Source: Silene latifolia
Taxonomy: Eukaryota > Streptophyta > Magnoliopsida > Caryophyllales > Caryophyllaceae
Reading direction: 5' to 3'
Assembly (NCBI RefSeq): GCF_048544455.1
Contig: NC_133537.1
Span: 145,492,058-145,556,057, forward strand
Length of the DNA: 64,000 nt
Position numbers and translations under genes: made by a program. This document shows positions 44,952-57,186 of this stretch, piece by piece. The stretch's first letter is position 1. Each line of letters starts with the position of its first letter. The notes beneath the pieces are model-generated. The model saw only the letters and a list, made by a program, of their open reading frames with translations, made no database searches and was not told the DNA's origin.

Positions 44952-47534
44952 TGTAACACCCCGATTTATAAAGGATCCTCTAGCAAGACATTCCCTAATA
45001 AACCGGACTGTTACCATCTCGGTTTCCCGAGGTAGTGAATAACAAATTAAACTCCAAGACAAATTACATAATTTCTTTAACTTAACTTTTTAGAAACCTC
45101 ATTTACATCAAATTACAAAGAACTAACATAAATAAAAGTGAAAGTCTTCTAAATGATGATCTAGCTACTAAGTCTTCTGATCCAGTGTCTCACGCCCATC
45201 AAGCTCACATCCTATCTCATAAACCTGTCAAGTATGCTCCCCAATATTTGGATCGTCGCAGGTGTTCACGAATACACAGGGTCAACCACGAGGTTGAGTA
45301 GGGAATACAATGAAACAACAAAGTATGATATGCATGCTCCTCTGTCACCTCCATCTCCATCTCAACTCATATCTCATAACCGGACAACCCTGACCATACC
45401 GATCCCGGTAGACTATATATCGACCAAAGCCGATCTACCACTCGCGTTGAGGACACCAGGGCAAGTCTCTGAGAACCCGCTGGGCCTTATCACAACATCA
45501 TCATCACCACACCACGTCACCACAACATCCTCCATCTCCAATGCATGTGAATGCTCAAGAAATTAATGCAACACAATATGTATATCATTGAACTGGTAAA
45601 TCATAGAATCATGCCGGTTACCGAATGTTGTGATAATATACTCAATACGATCAATTCAGTCAAGCACATTCCAGGATATGAATCATAACATGAATCAACA
45701 ACCACGAATCCAGTCAACGTTCACAGTTTGGTCATATGAAACACAAACAAGTCAACACAATTCAACAACAACGATAATAAGTCGAGTGTATTTCCCTACC
45801 TCAATACCGCAGTCAAATAGTTGGGTGCTCAGTAATATTCCACAGCAATTCGCCCTCTGAAAGATAAATAAACGATAAAGGATTACTTAACTATTCCCGT
45901 TCCCAAAATAGAAGGTTACTAAAAATAGAAACTTCCTAACATGGAAAGTTTCCTTAAATGGAAACTTCCCCGATATAGAAGTTTTCCATTTTAACCAACC
46001 CGACTCAAAACCCGTCTCTAATTATATAAATGACTCGGGATTTAAATTGAATAACGAATACGATAAATAAAAGATTAAACGAATTATCTCAATATCGATT
46101 TCAAACTCAAATAACTCAGTAACCATGGTCACACTGGACTGTAAACATAACTCGGCTCAAAGGCCCCATAACTCATAACTCAATATCAATAACCAATTCC
46201 CATCTCAATTTCAATATCGATATTGTCAAATATTCCATTAAAGGAACTGCTCAACACTTAGTGTACGAGACTCTAAGCTACTCACCCACGAGTCAAGGTC
46301 AAAGGAAAACAACAGTTTAAACACAATATCGAAAATCCAAATCCCAATTACTCCGTATTTTAAATAAATTAACTGATTACCAAACTTCTCCCACAAGCAT
46401 TACAGTAGGTCTCCCTTGTGACGGGTCGGATCTTGCGACGGGTATTTTGTGAGTGGAGATGGGTAGAGGTGACAAGGTGGGCACCCACCCCATGTTCTCC
46501 TTCTCTCACCCTTATGGGTTTTTTGTTAGACAATATGGTACCCGTCACAAGTTTGTGACGGATACCCTCCGTCATAAGGGAGAATTTGTGCAAGCATTAA
46601 TACACTAGTTCCATTAGCTCCTGATCTGCAAACTATAGTTTCCTAACCCTCTTTCTCACATATTCCAATAAAGTAATATATAAACTATAAAGATCTAGCT
46701 ACCAGCCATACTTTACGTAAACATGGTTGCCCACATAATCCTTTTCACACAAACTATAACCCACCTATTGAACAATTACGCCAAACCCAACTCAAAGAAA
46801 ACGAACACAAAAATAAGTGATAATTTGACTATTAGTATGCATAATAATAACAATATAAGGAACATATCACAACTAAATCTCAACGTATAAACCCAGATAA
46901 ATCAATTAGCATATATACATACAACCCCGAACAATAGTAATAATAATAGGATCGGTAGAATCGTGTTACCTTCCGACGCAAAATAAATTCATATGGCTGA
47001 CTGGAGGTTGCCGATGACTATGAATTTTAGCAGAGATCAAACAAGAATGGATGGGAAAAGTGAAGATTTGCACGTGGGATTGAGAGCAAATCCAATTTCG
47101 GCCGATTATGGGAAACTTGATAGACAAACATGGAAAGAATATATACTGCGCACAAGTCAATGAAAAAATAGGAATTCTGTTTTATGAGGCATTCATGGTG
47201 ATCATTACCATGACCATCATCGATTTCATAGAAAACCAATAGAAATCAAGGTGAAAGTGTGTGACGGACTGCCGGCACTTTTAGGAATTGAATATAAGTT
47301 CCTCTGCTATTCAAATAAGGGTTTGATATATAATTAGATAGCCAATATTTAAAATAAGCATAAATGAGTAGGGCTCCGAATCGAGATTATGGGCTTCGGA
47401 AAATCTGATTATGACGATCCCAAAAATAAAATTCAGAAATCACTTAAAATATTCTAAATCGAATGATGTACAAATTATTTAAAAATAATATATTTACTCA
47501 GGAGGAAACTACTCAAAATATTTCGGCTATTACA
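44952..47534 (-). repeat. 3' LTR of element D
   Basis: Near-identical to 50640-53217, differing by scattered substitutions and short indels (for example a few bases near 45345). Contains the MITE at 46403-46590. Confidence 0.92.
46403..46590. mobile_element. MULE-type MITE in the left LTR of element D
   Basis: 188 bp between two copies of the 9-bp repeat CAAGCATTA (46394-46402 and 46591-46599). Its ends are imperfect inverted repeats centred on TCTCCCTT-TGACGG. A 9-bp target duplication fits the Mutator superfamily. No protein is encoded. Confidence 0.75.
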
Positions 47535-50500
47535 ATATTCCCTCCTTAAAAGGAACTTCGTCCCGAAGTTCGAATTTGAAAATAAAGACACTATAAAATT
47601 TGAGAGGTATTACACTCTACCCTCCTTAAAAATAAAGTTCGTCCTCGAACGTAAAATTTTCAAAAATGAATAAAATGACAAGGTAAAGTTTGGCCAATAT
47701 AATGCAGTACGTGGTGAGGGTAGGAGCATATGAGGGGTTAGGCGGTATTACGAGGAGACTTAGGATTAATGTTAGATTATATACAATGTAGGGTTTGATA
47801 TATATATATATATAGAATTGTAACCGTGATTATAAATAAGAAAAAGAAGTTGGATTTCCGGCTTAACTAATGTTGCTAGGACTTTAAGATAGTAAAATAA
47901 TATAAATAAATCAGTTTTTAATAAAAATAGCAATACCTGCTTAACGAAAATATTAAAAATATTAGGAGTATTACACTCTTTCTCCCTTAAAAGAAACTTC
48001 GTCCCCGAAGTTCGCCACCCCGTAACGATAACCAAACATCCACAAGCATAAGACAAACACAAGTAGTACATATACATAAGCTCTAAAACGCGAAATGTTA
48101 TATTCTATCCCCCTTAAGAAACTTTGTCCCCAAAGTTGAACATACGACAGAAGTATGTGGCACTTAAAGAACCACAATATTGACCGAATAATAACAAATT
48201 AAAACAGCAGAGTCCATGCCTGGTCAATTCTCAGTCAGCCAATCATAACATACCACTTAGCCAGATCGTAAACCATTAAGATTTTACAATCCTATCCTCC
48301 TTAAAACATGGTTACGTCCCCGTAACCCCATTATAAAATTCCACATCCAATGTTCAAGAAGATTACTGAAACAATAGACACAATTCATCTGATAAGCTAA
48401 TTACTCTATACTGGCAACTAGCATCCGACTTTTCAAGAAACAAAACACACTTGTCAATTTCATGCTACGCATTACACAAAATCAAGGTAACAAATACTTG
48501 GATGCTTTGACACCAAATTAACACATTTACATCAATGTAGACAATCAACTAACTCATAGGTCATACTTGACGAATTAAAATATTTCATATCAGTAATCAT
48601 ATCATCGAAGTAAAATCCATATTTCTGCAAATAAGGTTTAGAGAAAGACACTAGGCAAAATTCAAGCAATGTAATAGCGTTTGTATAATTGAGACTACTT
48701 TACATAAAACTCACCGAAACAAATAAGATTATATTATCATATAACAAGGTTCATACTCATATCATATGCCTACCGTTCATGCTATAGAATTCATATCAGA
48801 GTATTACATGGTTACATCACATAATTCATATTTGATTAAACTTTTATATGAAACTCACATAACTTACAATTTCAACAATCAAACATCATGCAACAACTTT
48901 CAAAATTCATAATTAAATAACCGCTTAGCTATTTCGCGAGCTATTATCGTTTTTAGGAAATATAATGAATTAACTAATCATAGGAAAGAGAATCAATTGC
49001 AAACCTTAAGGAATTTATTTATAACAAATTTTACAACTCAGTTGGTCGGAACAAAACATTTTACAGCAATTAGACAGAAAATTGGGCAACTTGCAAAAAT
49101 CACTATTAAATAACGACTCGTTAAGATTTTACGTGGCTTATCATTTTGAAAACGTGAATGAATATTCTAAACAGTAGAGTTGGAATTATGCATAAACAAT
49201 AAACACGTTTTAAATGGTTTCTTTTTCAAAAACATGGGTCGAAACAGAACTGTGCAGTAACAATCTGACCACTGTCAACTAAAATATTTATTTCTCTCAA
49301 AATATAATTCATATTAGCATGAAACTAAAAGCATTGAAAAGCTAAATCAGAATGTTATCACACATAAAATTTTCACCATCATATAGAGAACACATTTTAA
49401 ATGGCAGCCTGTACAAACAAGGTAACATTCTGGAATTTATTAAAATTTTAGGTTCCTTTAAATTACTTCACATTATCACACAACCATTCTTCCTCCAACA
49501 CATGTTCCATATCATTTGAGGCATAGAAATCACGTTGTACCATATACATGTAATTGCCATCTAGAAAACGGTAAAGATTGCGAAACCGAAAATAAAATCA
49601 ACTAAATAACTCAATAATCATGTATGTATAGACAATGCATTAGTTTCTCATCGTAACAATCACAACTTATTTAAACACGAAAATATATCCTAGAAATCAC
49701 TAAGGTGTTACTTATTGAATACTAACCTTATAACTAAATTAAATGTATATAATTAGACGTAAAAATTGGCATGAAATTTTCAACACACAACTATATACAT
49801 TCATGGCTTAGGGCAACACATTCCACATACCACTAGACATGGATTGCTAAGGCAATTAGTAAAATAATAACAATCATAAATCTCAAAATTCGATCACATT
49901 TGCCTAGTAAGCAAAACAGTAAACTCTTGCAAAGAATAAGACATTCAACAAGAAGTATATACACACTTAGAATAACAACAAAACAATTATCAATGGACAC
50001 GACACCCGTTTCGGTCTACTAGCTTTACACATAGGGCTTAACTTGATTCTTCATCCTGTAACAACATAGCCTGGTTGGCTCTACTAACCATTCCAGTCAA
50101 TCAGGGTCATATCCCTCCTACATCTAACCTCTTAGGTAGCTATAGCTTATGGTGCCTCTATGATCAACTCATTAAACATATCATTATATCATATCTCTAC
50201 CTAAGGGTTCAGGGATCAGAAAGCCGCATGCATATCATCATATAATTCATAATTCACAACTCATGTCATCCATACACTAAAATTTCACTCAATTATTCAA
50301 ATAAGTCAGCATGCCAATATCAACCATATTCTTTCATTGCACATCTTTAACCGTGTATCACATCATTACTTACCTCATTCCGCTCCTGCAAAACTGTTAG
50401 TATAATATAAGCAAGGTCTGATCCTTTATTTTGTTACTACCCACTCTCTGCATCACTCAAAGGTTACCAGGTTAGACTGAAAGGGCCAGTGGCTTGGTTT

Positions 50501-50639
50501 GAGGGGCCCCCTAACTCATTCCAATCCTGGGGGCTCCTAACAGTTACTAGCCTGGGTTCATTTTATTGGACTCTTCCTATGTTCATTATTTTTGTTCATT
50601 TGTTTTTAGGCCTGAGGATCGTTCGCTCTGATACCACTT
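47535..50639 (-). other. Internal region of element D with repeated PPT-like modules
   Basis: AT-rich, no supportable frame. Five degraded copies of a module containing a pyrimidine tract CCCTCCTTAAAA and the dyad ACTTCGTCCCCGAAGT lie at about 47540-47575, 47615-47655, 47970-48010, 48105-48140 and 48285-48330. The first borders the LTR and serves as the PPT. The remainder to 50620 holds nothing recognised. Confidence 0.6.
50625..50636 (-). other. Primer-binding site of element D (initiator tRNA-Met)
   Basis: TGGTATCAGAGC on the minus strand, three bases from the LTR edge. This fixes the orientation of D. Confidence 0.88.
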
Positions 50640-53217
50640 TATAACACCCCGATTTATAAAGGAGCCTCTAGCAATACATTCCCTAATAAACCGGACTGTT
50701 ACCATCTCGGTTTCCCGAGGTAGTGAATAACAAATTAAACTCCGAGGCAAATTACATAATTTCTTTAACTTAACTTTTTACAAACCTCATTTACATCAAA
50801 TTACAAAGAACTAACATAAATAAAAGTGAAAGTCTTCTAAATGATAATCTAGCTACTAAGTCTTCTGATCCAGTGTCTCACGCCCATCAAGCTCCCATCC
50901 TATCTCATAAACCTGTCAAGTCTGCTCCCCAATATTTGGATCGTCGCAGGTGTTCACGAATATACAGGGTCAACCACGAGGTTGAGTAGGGAATACAATG
51001 AAACAACAAAGTATGATATGCATGCTCCTCCGTCACCTCCATCTCAACTCATATCTCATAACCCGGACAACCCAGCCATACCGATCCCCGGTAGACTATA
51101 TATCGACCGAAGCCGATCGCCCGCTTGAGAGGACACAGGGCAAGTCTGCGAGAACCCGCCTGGGCCTTATCACAACATCATCATCACCACACCACGTCAC
51201 CACAACATCCTCCATCTCCAATGCATGTGAATGCTCAAGAAATTAATGCAACACAATATGTATATCATTGAACTGGTAAATCATAGAATCATGCCGGTTA
51301 CCGAATGTTGTGATAATATACTCAATACGATCAATTCAGTCAAGCACATTCCAGGATATGAATCATAACATGAATCAACAACCACGAATCCAGTCAACGT
51401 TCACAGTTTGGTCATATGAAACACAAACAAGTCAACACAATTCAACAACAACGATAATAAGTCGAGTGTATTTCCCTACCTCAATACCGCAGTCAAATAG
51501 TTGGGTGCTCAGTAATATTCCACAACAATTCGCCCTCTGAAAGATAAATAAATGATAAAGGATTACTTAACTATTCCCGTTCCCAAAATAGAAGGTTACT
51601 AAAAATAGAAACTTCCTAACATGGAAAGTTTCCTTAAATGGAAAATTCCCCGATATAGCAGTTTTCCATTTTAACCAACCCGGCTCAAAACCCGTCTCTA
51701 ATTATATAAATGACTCGGGAATTAAATTGAATAACGAATACGATAAATAAAAGATTAAACGAATTATTTCAATATCGATTTCAAACTCAAATAACTCAGT
51801 AACCATGGTCACACTGGACTATAAACATAACTCGGCTCAAAGGCCCCATAACTCATAACTCAATATCAATAACCAATTCCCATCTCAATTTCAATATCGA
51901 AATTGTCAAATATTCCATTAAAGGAACTGCTCAACACTTAGTGTACGAGACTCTAAGCTACTCACCCACGAGTCAAGGTCAAAGGAAAACAACAGTTTAA
52001 ACACAATATCGAAAATCCAAATCCCAATTACTCCGTATTATAAATAAATTAACTGATTACCAAATTCTCCCACAAGCATTACAGTAGGTCTCCCTTGTGA
52101 CGGGTCGGATCTTGCGACGGGTATTTTGTGAGTGGAGATGGGTAGAGGTGACAAGGTGGGCACCCACCCCATGTGCTCCTTCTCTCACCCTTATGGGTTT
52201 TTTGTTAGACAATATGGTACCCGTCACAAGTTTGTGATGGATACCCTCCGTCATAAGGGAGAATTTGTGCAAGCATTAATACACTCGTTCCATTAGCTCC
52301 TGATCTGCAAACTATAGTTTCCTAACCCTCTTTCTCACATATTCCAATAAAGTAATATATAAACTAACATGTATAAAGATCTAGCTACCAGCCATACTTT
52401 ACGTAAACATGGTTGCCCACATAATCCTTTTCACACAAACTATAACCCACCTATTGAACAATTACGCCAAACCCAACTCAAAGAAAACGAACACAAAAAT
52501 AAGTGATAATTTGACTATTAGTATGCATAATAATAACAATATAAGGAACATATCACAACAAAATCTCAACGTATAAACCCAGATAAATCTAGCATATATA
52601 CATACAACCCCGAACAATAGTAATAATAATAGGATCGGTAGAATCGTGTTACCTTCCGACGCAAAATAAATTCATATGGCTGACTGGAGGTTGCCGATGA
52701 CTATGAATTTTAGCAGAGATCAAACAAGACTGGATGGGAAAAGTGAAGATTTGCACGTGGGATTGAGAGCAAATCCAATTTCGGCCGATTATGGGAAACT
52801 TGATAGACAAACATGGAAAGAATATATACTGCGCACAAGTCAATGAAAAAATAGGAATTCTGTTTTATGAGGCATTCATGGTGATCATTACCATGACCTT
52901 CATCGATTTCATAGAAAACCAATAGAAATCAAGGTGAAAGTGTGTGACGGACTGCCGGCACTTTTAGGAATTGAATATAAGTTCCCCTGCTATTCAAATA
53001 AGGGTTTGATATACAATTAGATAGCCAATGTTTAAAATAAGCATAAATGAGTAGGGCTCCAAATCGAGATTATGGGCTTCGGAAAATCTGATTATGACGA
53101 TCCCAAAAATAAAATTCAGAAATCACTTAAAATATTCTAAATCGAATGATGTACAAATTATTTAAAAATAATATATTTACTCAGGAGGAAACTACTCAAA
53201 ATATTTCGGCTATTACA
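50640..53217 (-). repeat. 5' LTR of element D
   Basis: Ends with ATTACA at 53217; the inner edge reads TATAACACC where the other LTR has TGTAACACC, so the terminal CA on the minus strand has mutated to TA. Carries the same MITE at 52082-52269. Confidence 0.92.
52082..52269. mobile_element. MULE-type MITE in the right LTR of element D
   Basis: Same 188-bp unit and same CAAGCATTA flanks (left flank at 52073-52081) as in the left LTR. The shared position shows the MITE entered a D ancestor before this copy was reverse transcribed. Confidence 0.75.
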
Positions 53218-54483
53218 ATGGTTCTCAAAGAACCGTGTTCCGTGAATATATGCCGAATGCAACGATGACGGGTCTTGTTAAGGTTCGATTTACCACGGAG
53301 GAAAGGACTCAGGTAAACTGTGTTATGAGATACGGTATTCATGGAGGACGGTCCTATTCCGAAAAGTGGTATACAAAGGTTGAAGCTTTACAATTTTTCT
53401 AGGATTTCTTGACTTATCAACAATGGACAAAGATTTTCTCCTTAATCGGTCCCGTCTATCCTATCGAGGTAATTCAATTTTATGCTTCGGTTTCTATAGA
53501 GAAGAATGTGTTGCATGCAATGGTAAATGAGTCTGAAGTCACCATCTCCCTTGACGATTTTGTACTCTGTTTTCCGTCCCTGAAGATGGGATGGAAATCA
53601 ACCCAAGTGCAGAATGGGGGGATGTGACGGAGGAGGAGAAACTTCAAATTAAGAGGTCTTTTGATGACGATGCTACGGGGTCAAGTAACATGTTGGCGGG
53701 TCCGTTTACTCCTAAGTTAAAGTTATTTTTAAATTTTCTTTGGAATACGGTTGTCCCGAGAAGAGGAGGTCGTGATAAATTGTCGAGCTATGAGATGGTT
53801 TTGGTCTCTAAGTGGCTCGAAGGTGTTAAAGTTAGTCTTCCCCGACTTATTTTTCATCGCATTGTCCAAATGAGTATCTCCGTCACCCAGGAAAAATTCT
53901 ATACTACCTTGGATTTACCTTTTGGGATGTGGATTTCTCGGATTTTGGAACACAAGGGGGTTGTCGGTCCTACTAGCTAGGGGATCATGGTCAAGGACGA
54001 GATGTGTGATACTCATCTCAAATTAATGAAAATTGCTGTGGTTGGACCCGACTTGATCTTCTTGTCTAAAGGTAATGTGGTGGAAAAGTCGCCGGATGTC
54101 ATGGTGGTTGTGGAACAGAAATTGGACTCGTTTATGACGAGTATTTGTGAAAAATAGATGTTAAAAATAAGTTGATTGCGGAATTGGTCGCGGGAATGGG
54201 AAAGGAAAAAGATGGGGCTGCGGTTTCTAAGGGTTTCGGTAATGCCGAGGTCCTTGCATATTTAAATGGGTTAGAAGGGCGTATTGAAGATATGGCCCGT
54301 GATGCAGCTAGAGCGTCTAATGAGTGTGTTCGTCATTCCGGATCATTGACTAACTTGGCTAGTCAAGGAGGGGCTATTTGGCATGAAGGGAAAGTTATGC
54401 GTTCGGAAATGGGACTAATTTTCGAAACTAATAAGGCCTTGTCGATGAAGGTGCTTAATTTTGAGGCGTGTCTCACGGCATAA
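53218..54483 (+). pseudogene. Extra frame of element C, C-terminal part
   Basis: Continues the frame of 44688 after the target duplication, starting SQRTVFREYMPNATMTG. A stop follows at about 53400. The frame changes near 53600, where FLNFLWNTVVPRRGGRDKLS and EMVLVSKWLEGVKVSLPRLI occur (53690-53850). Another stop comes at about 53980 and a frame change before 54172. The last part, AEVLAYLNGLEGRIEDMARD through FETNKALSMKVLNFEACLTA, is helical and coiled-coil-like. The middle region resembles the plant-specific 'putative plant transposon protein' type; that is inference. The stretch 31178-32457 is a related inverted copy. Confidence 0.7.
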
Positions 54484-55095
54484 GCCAATAATCTGCGTTC
54501 TTGCTTCGATCGTCTCGACTCTCTTGAGTTTAGGACTCGTCCCGTTTATGTGAACCCCAATATTGTGAAATGCGACTATCCCTAAACCCGCCCCAAAATC
54601 CTCTTCCTTGCTCTTTTCCTTATTAGCCTTTATTAAACTTTATATTTTGGATACTTTGTCTAATTAGGCCCATTTTGGCTTAATTCTCTATTCGGCCCAT
54701 TAGGCATTAATCTTGTTACCTATTTGGCCCTTTGGCATTAGACTCCATGGTTTGTAGTAGACGTATTTTATATTTTACATGCTTATCGTAGATTACTTTC
54801 TCGTTTTATAATCTTTCTTTGCATGATTAATACGTGTCTCGATCTATATTATTCTAGTTGTTTTATGTCTTTTCTCGTCTTTTCGATGATGTCAAGAGGG
54901 TGAAGAAAATGTCCGTGACTTAAGTATTTGCCTAAGCTTGCTCCTTGTCAAAACCTTTAATCTCTTAAGGTCCTTCGATGTTATACTTTGTTTATAAGTG
55001 GATTGTTCTTGCGTTCAACTGACTATGACTTTTATAGTATTATGTTGAGGGGGACCTTACACTTAGTCACAAATCGTAAGAGACTTGTCATTATC
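54484..55095 (+). other. 3' UTR of element C
   Basis: About 600 bp without frame between extra frame and PPT. Pieces match the left part of 31178-31340 in inverse orientation. Confidence 0.6.
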
Positions 55096-55109
55096 AAAAA
55101 GGGGGAATT
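55096..55109 (+). other. Polypurine tract of element C
   Basis: AAAAAGGGGGAATT directly before the LTR start TGTTGGACC. Confidence 0.88.
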
Positions 55110-55795
55110 TGTTGGACCATATTGACATATGATTAGTTTTGATAATGACAAGTGTGTACCTTATATTATATATACTCTTGCTCGTAATCATTTGTTTAGT
55201 CCTTAATAGATTGATTAAAGTTTACAATTTAAGCAAGTAATGTAATAGCAACCTTGGCTATAACATTGAAGATTTGTCAAGCATCGTTCAAGTAATGTTA
55301 TAGCAGCTTGAGCTATAACATTGAAGATTCTTAAATCGTCATAGTAATTGTAACAAGGTTCAAGTATGATGATCACTTAAGCAAAAGGCTCGATCAAGTC
55401 TATAACAAGCTCAAGATGAAGAGCTTATGATCAAGATAAAAAGAAGATCCTACCACCGAAGATCTCTAGGAAGATTAGCTAGTGTAGGACTTCATCTAAT
55501 AACGGTATCTTAAGAAGTAATATTGGGAAGGTAAAGTTATAGCTTTCACCTATTACTTTACTTACCAAACTTAAAGTTATAGCCATTTGTACTATAACTT
55601 TGGGTTGCATTTTAAAGCACGATTTTAATAGTTTTAAAATAATTTTTCAAAAGATAAAATTCTTCAAATATGTTTTGAATTCATGTGTGTATATGATAGA
55701 GGTGAAATACAGGTTGTTTATAGTGAATAATTTACGTTATCCTATTGGTTAGTAAAACGACTTATGAGTCGTCATGCTACCTAGGTGATGAGACG
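55110..55795 (+). repeat. 3' LTR of element C, first 686 bp
   Basis: Matches the outer part of the solo LTR (31147 leftwards). It ends at CTACCTAGG, where the LTR of element K begins. The hairpin AATGTTATAGC/GCTATAACATT is at 55294-55322. Confidence 0.88.
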
Positions 55796-57186
55796 GTTTT
55801 AATATGTATTAAGAGGGTCGAATTAGTGAAGTTCAAGTGATAAAGGCGGTCCTTAACGAATTATAATGGTACAATGCTTTAAGTTGTAACGTTCGCGGAA
55901 CTTGGATCCAAATATTAAGAAATAAGCCTGGAAAAGATGAAGAAGATCTTGTGGGTCGGTTTTATATGTTTAAAACGGAGTCCAAGTCCGAGGAGAGATG
56001 GGCCCGGATACCTATGAAGATATATGAGACGTGTGCGCTTAAGGTGAACTAATTGAGCGCGCATAAATAAAAAAAGGGAAGGGGCGACAGCAGCTATTGC
56101 GTGACCTACATTCAACCCGAGAGCGACCTAGGCGCGACCTAAGGGCGACCGACGCACGACCGACGCGCGACCAACACGCAACTTATATCCGACAGTCCTC
56201 GTGTACGTGATTCAGCTTTAAGACTCGTGTTTGTTTATTTATTTTAGTCGGTTTGTTCCGATGAGTTCTACTATTATTATTGCTTTTTTTTCCTAATCTA
56301 ATTATTTTACCTAGTTTCTATATAACTTAGTATTTTAGTTTTAGAAAGGACGGACGCAGCTTTGAGAGAAAAAACCCTATTGTTATTTTCATCAAGACTA
56401 TGTGTAACTAACTTTCATCTTGGATTCAAACGACTGAAGCACTCTAATCCGATTGTGAGTTTGAATGTTTTAATTTCTCCTCTTGATTATTGTGAATTGC
56501 TTCGCTCTTAATTTTATGAATGTTGATTGATAATTGCTAGGTGCGCAACTAGTAGTCGATTTCTTCATTCTATTATTAGTATTGTTAATTGAATAGGATT
56601 TATTGATTAACTTTACACTAGTAACATCTAAGAATTAGTATTGAACGGGATACATTGATATTAGTACTTAAAAGCGATTCACATAAATATCTAAAGTGCA
56701 ACTGGATTGTATGCGCTATTTATTCTCTACCGAATTCTCTAAACTATATTGCTGCTGTTGAATTAAACCTTGAACTGGATTGTTAGGGTTGTTTAATAGT
56801 TAGGGTTGATTAAGAATGAGATTCGTTTTAATTGACTATTCGTAAGGAGAATTGGAATTTTAGATTCACGATAGAGTAATCAAGATTAGTAATTGAAACC
56901 GTCTTACCATGATCAATTGTTACTGAGTGTGGATATATGCTTGGGTCTAAGACCTTTTAAACCATTTGAATTCATCTATTTTATTATTTGCTTAGTCTTA
57001 GTTCTTTAGATTAATCAAATCAAATCAAATCCCCCCCTAAACTAGGTACTTTACTCTATACTTTTACACACATTAGTTAACTTAGTCCTTCTCTGTGGGT
57101 TCGACCCTACTTTCTCTATATTACTGTTTTAGTATTTTAGTAAGTAAGTGATTATAACTTTACATTTGATAGGCATACGACTTTCA
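55796..57186 (+). mobile_element. Athila-like LTR fragment K, inserted in element C
   Basis: Begins TGATGAGACGG abutting the C LTR and runs to 57186. There it is interrupted by H just after CTCTGTGGGTTCGACCCTA and TTGATAGGCATACGA, phrases found near the 3' end of Athila-type LTRs. Holds a motif array (56055-56170) and a TATA-like TATATAA (56319-56325). Its internal region is not in the window. No frame. Confidence 0.65.
56055..56170. repeat. U3 motif array of element K
   Basis: Repeats of GCGCGACC, GGGCGACC and GCACGACC-type words every 10-13 bp in an otherwise AT-rich LTR, about 150-265 bp upstream of the TATA-like box. Confidence 0.65.

Larger units (their letters stand above)
44952..53217 (-). 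mobile_element. Non-autonomous gypsy element D (large LTRs, no coding region)
   Basis: LTRs at 44952-47534 (2583 bp) and 50640-53217 (2578 bp), flanked by ATGGT. On the minus strand the order is LTR, PBS (50636-50625), a 3.1-kb non-coding internal region, PPT, LTR. The termini TGTAATAGCC...GGTGTTACA and the AAGGAGGGAATAT-type PPT next to them resemble Tekay/Del chromovirus elements. Without any gag or pol frame it fits the LARD class (large retrotransposon derivatives). It needs enzymes in trans. Confidence 0.9.
32473..55795 (+). mobile_element. SIRE-like Ty1/copia retrotransposon C with nested insertions
   Basis: Plus-strand order: LTR fragment, PBS, gag, protease, integrase, reverse transcriptase, RNase H, extra frame, PPT, LTR fragment. 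The motif set (YGLKHSPRSWYDRLSKYLLE, YRGMIGSLI, SCPKDSH, KSTSGIAMVVG) is that of the SIRE/Maximus lineage, which also carries an additional frame after pol. The LINE at about 39095-43993 and element D at 44952-53217 lie inside it. Without them the internal region is about 8.6 kb. Both LTRs are truncated near the same internal point. Confidence 0.88.

Noticed and set aside
44688-45035. A 115-codon host gene
   Set aside because: After 44951 the frame reads into the LTR of element D; the first part continues across D into the extra frame of element C, which has a second inverted copy nearby.
45630-45860. 76-codon frame present identically in both D LTRs
   Set aside because: Identity reflects the young LTR pair; the peptide shows no domain and lies antisense to element D.
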